In this document: in pieces, positions 62,620-64,000 of the stretch
Layout: every line of letters starts with the position of its first letter
How positions within the stretch are numbered: position 1 is the stretch's first letter
From: Linderina pennispora
Taxonomy: Eukaryota > Kickxellomycota > Kickxellomycetes > Kickxellales > Kickxellaceae
DNA: 64,000 nt
Assembly: GCF_002104995.1 (NCBI RefSeq)
Contig: NW_024468252.1
Span: forward strand, 62,001-126,000
Direction of reading: 5' to 3'
Notes under the pieces: generated by a model
Told to the model about the DNA's origin: nothing
Seen by the model: the letters and a program-made list of their open reading frames with translations, nothing else
The model's database searches: none
Position numbers and translations under genes: made by a program

Positions 62620-62891
62620 CATGTTGAAACTATTGGCAATTTCAGTGAAATAAAAATTTCACCTAAACTGCTATTAGCATCTTAGAAAAGTTTCAGTGAA
62701 CATAATTATAACCAGAAAGAAAAAACTTTACATATTTGGGGTTAATTATCATTGGGCAATAAAAGACAATATCTCAATAGATGTGGCTAAGCAACCATAA
62801 GGAAATTATGTTTACTGAAACTTTTCTAAGATGCCACTAGTAGTTTAGGTGAAAATTTTATTTCACTGAAATTGCTAATAGTTTCAACATG
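62620..62891. mobile_element. MITE-like element with 88-bp imperfect inverted ends
   Basis: The left arm 62620-62707 (ATGTTGAAACTATTGGC...) is the reverse complement of 62804-62891 with about 90% identity by eye, enclosing about 96 bp of unrelated DNA. It has no coding capacity and is AT-rich. The size and layout fit a miniature inverted-repeat transposable element, perhaps moved by a transposase such as the one at 63595. I found no clear target-site duplication. Confidence 0.65.
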
Positions 62892-63056
62892 GAGGCCATT
62901 CATAAATATAAAAGTTTAAAGAAACTAAATATCTGTTAACAGAATAACCAATTAACAAATAAGAAATCAATTACTAACAGTAGATAAATATTTTAAAAAA
63001 CAGAATGTTTAGCAATGGCCAAAAAGATTTAGCAACTAGATTAACAAACAAACAAA

Positions 63057-63222
63057 GATGCCAAATATGGTGCTTCTACGAAACCCCCTTCGGCATCCTG
63101 AAAAATTTCAGTTGATTTCTCGGGACGCAGCCTGTATCTCAGTAGAAGCATATTAATTGTGTATCAACTGAAATTTTTCAGGATGCCGAAGGGGGTTTCG
63201 TAGAAGCACCATATTTGGCATC
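63057..63222. mobile_element. MITE-like element with perfect 60-bp inverted ends
   Basis: Bases 63057-63116 are an exact reverse complement of 63163-63222, starting GATGCCAAATATGG. The 46-bp core (TTCTCGGGACGCAGCC...) is unrelated. The arms carry an internal GGCATCCTGAAAAATTTCAG that resembles the arm of the neighbouring MITE. Perfect arms mean recent origin or a strongly selected hairpin. Total length 166 bp, no ORF. Confidence 0.75.
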
Positions 63223-63315
63223 AGAACAAGAAAACAATAAAAATATTAATAATTATTAAATAGCTAACCTATTTCTGACTGATCTCCTTATAGAATTAGA
63301 TTTATTCAAAAGCTG

Positions 63316-63640
63316 CCATTTTAAAACATCATGTTCAAGTCATCAAGTCGTTATCATCCTATTTATAACTATTTATCTAATACTAAGCAATCATATAACT
63401 CATCAATTTTAGAAAGTATCAAACTATACCATTTTAAAAAATCATAATAAATTCATCAAGTTGTTAGAATCCCATCTGTAATTAATAGATATGCACCAAG
63501 CAATCATATGTGTCATCAATTTTAGAAAGAATCAAGCTGTGCTATTTTAAAACATCAAATTCAAGTCATCAAGTCATTAGTACTCCATCTGTAATTAATC
63601 AATATGCACCAAGCAATCATATGTATCATCAATTTTAGAT
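63316..63640 (+). repeat. Tandem array, about 2.9 copies of a 113-bp unit
   Basis: Copies start at 63316, 63429 and 63542 with YCATTTTAAAA-type openings and share CATCAAGT, AAGCAATCATAT and ATCATCAATTTTAGA motifs in the same order. Copies 2 and 3 are closer to each other than to copy 1. The array overlaps the 3' end of the transposase-like frame (stop at 63595). Confidence 0.8.
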
Positions 63641-64000
63641 TGAAGGAATCGATTTTGAATTTCAATAATAGATACTTCTAACTCTGCTTTTTGGGGCAAA
63701 GTATGTATTGGTTCCACTTGTGTTGACTTATCATGTGTATCAGGGTAATCAAAGTTGCTCATAACCCAGAGTGAGTGATGATGATCAATATGTACATCAC
63801 TGTTTGCTAGTATCTTCTTCATATTATAGAGTAAGCAGCATAACTTCATTTGCACATTGTAAACATTCCTATTCTTTACTCTAACAATCTCCCTGTTTGA
63901 CAGCCTTTTGAATGTATTGCCTAGTTCTCCAAATGTATTTTCTACCATTGAACGGTAATGATCCAAGATGGGAATTATATTCAGCTTCTGTTTCTGATAA
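63595..64000 (-). mobile_element. PIF/Harbinger-like DDE transposase, C-terminal part, runs off the window
   Basis: The minus-strand frame is open from the window end to a stop at 63595, so about 134 codons are seen. It contains LDHYRSMVENTFGELGNTFKRL and YNVQMKLCCLLYNMKK, which match the last catalytic Glu region (HR/YR-x-x-x-E-x-x-F) and the CC-x-LHN-type segment of DDE_Tnp_4 / Harbinger transposases. The N-terminal domain and first Asp residues lie beyond base 64000. The last 40 residues enter the tandem repeat, so the end may be eroded. Confidence 0.65.

Noticed and set aside
1-64000. CRISPR arrays or bacterial-type operons
   Set aside because: No regularly spaced repeats with unique spacers; genes have introns and eukaryotic tRNA and protein types.

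Overview
The window looks like nuclear DNA of a filamentous, early-diverging fungus. The evidence is a secreted fungalysin (M36) protease, a fungal-type NADPH oxidase, COPII Sec31, a GH47 mannosidase, an RTA1-like protein, MATH-BTB and SF3B5 genes, short GT-AG introns of about 70-165 nt, and a relic Fanzor nuclease. A Kickxellomycotina (Coemansia-like) source is my best inference; it rests on family resemblance only. Several gene starts differ from the longest open frame because that frame begins at GTG, CTG or TTG; I used the first sensible ATG and spliced where GT/AG and phase agree.

Layout. 0-3.2 kb: an F-box-like gene cut by the window edge, then AT-rich DNA with an LTR-like repeat. 3.19-6.57 kb and 24.63-28.02 kb: two arms of a nearly identical 3.38-kb inverted duplication, each with tRNA-Ser(CGA), a fungalysin gene and tRNA-Phe(GAA). 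Between the arms (6.6-24.6 kb): a tRNA-linked micro-ORF element, a broken Fanzor, a 7TM receptor, an EH/SH3 endocytic scaffold (PAN1/intersectin type) divergent from SEC31, a small spliced gene fragment, an RTA1-like frame with two in-frame TAG codons, and an M16C metallopeptidase.

28-41 kb: an OB-fold/RPA70-like protein, two tandem glutathione S-transferases, tRNA-Asp, two more micro-ORF elements, tRNA-Ala, a NADPH oxidase, tRNA-Gly, a secreted beta-sandwich protein, a CtIP/Sae2-like DNA-end resection factor and quinolinate phosphoribosyltransferase. 41-46 kb is gene-poor, with SF3B5, tRNA-Asn and small uncertain ORFs. 46-62 kb is gene-dense, mostly on the minus strand: MATH-BTB, an ACAD10/11-type phosphotransferase, RAD7, a transmembrane SH3 protein, a GH47 mannosidase and RER1, then threonyl-tRNA synthetase on plus. 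62-64 kb is AT-rich transposon territory: two MITE-like inverted repeats, a 113-bp tandem array and the end of a PIF/Harbinger-like transposase.

No operons are expected. Functional themes are secretion and vesicle traffic (SEC31, RER1, GH47, EH/SH3 scaffold), DNA repair (RAD7, CtIP-like, OB-fold) and secreted or redox proteins (fungalysin, NOX, GSTs). Many conserved genes between 50 and 62 kb carry single-base frame breaks; in threonyl-tRNA synthetase three fall within 150 bp, which points to assembly indels rather than decay. The most novel-looking item is a family of 56-71-residue micro-ORFs with conserved ends, two of them placed just upstream of tRNA genes and pointing away from them.
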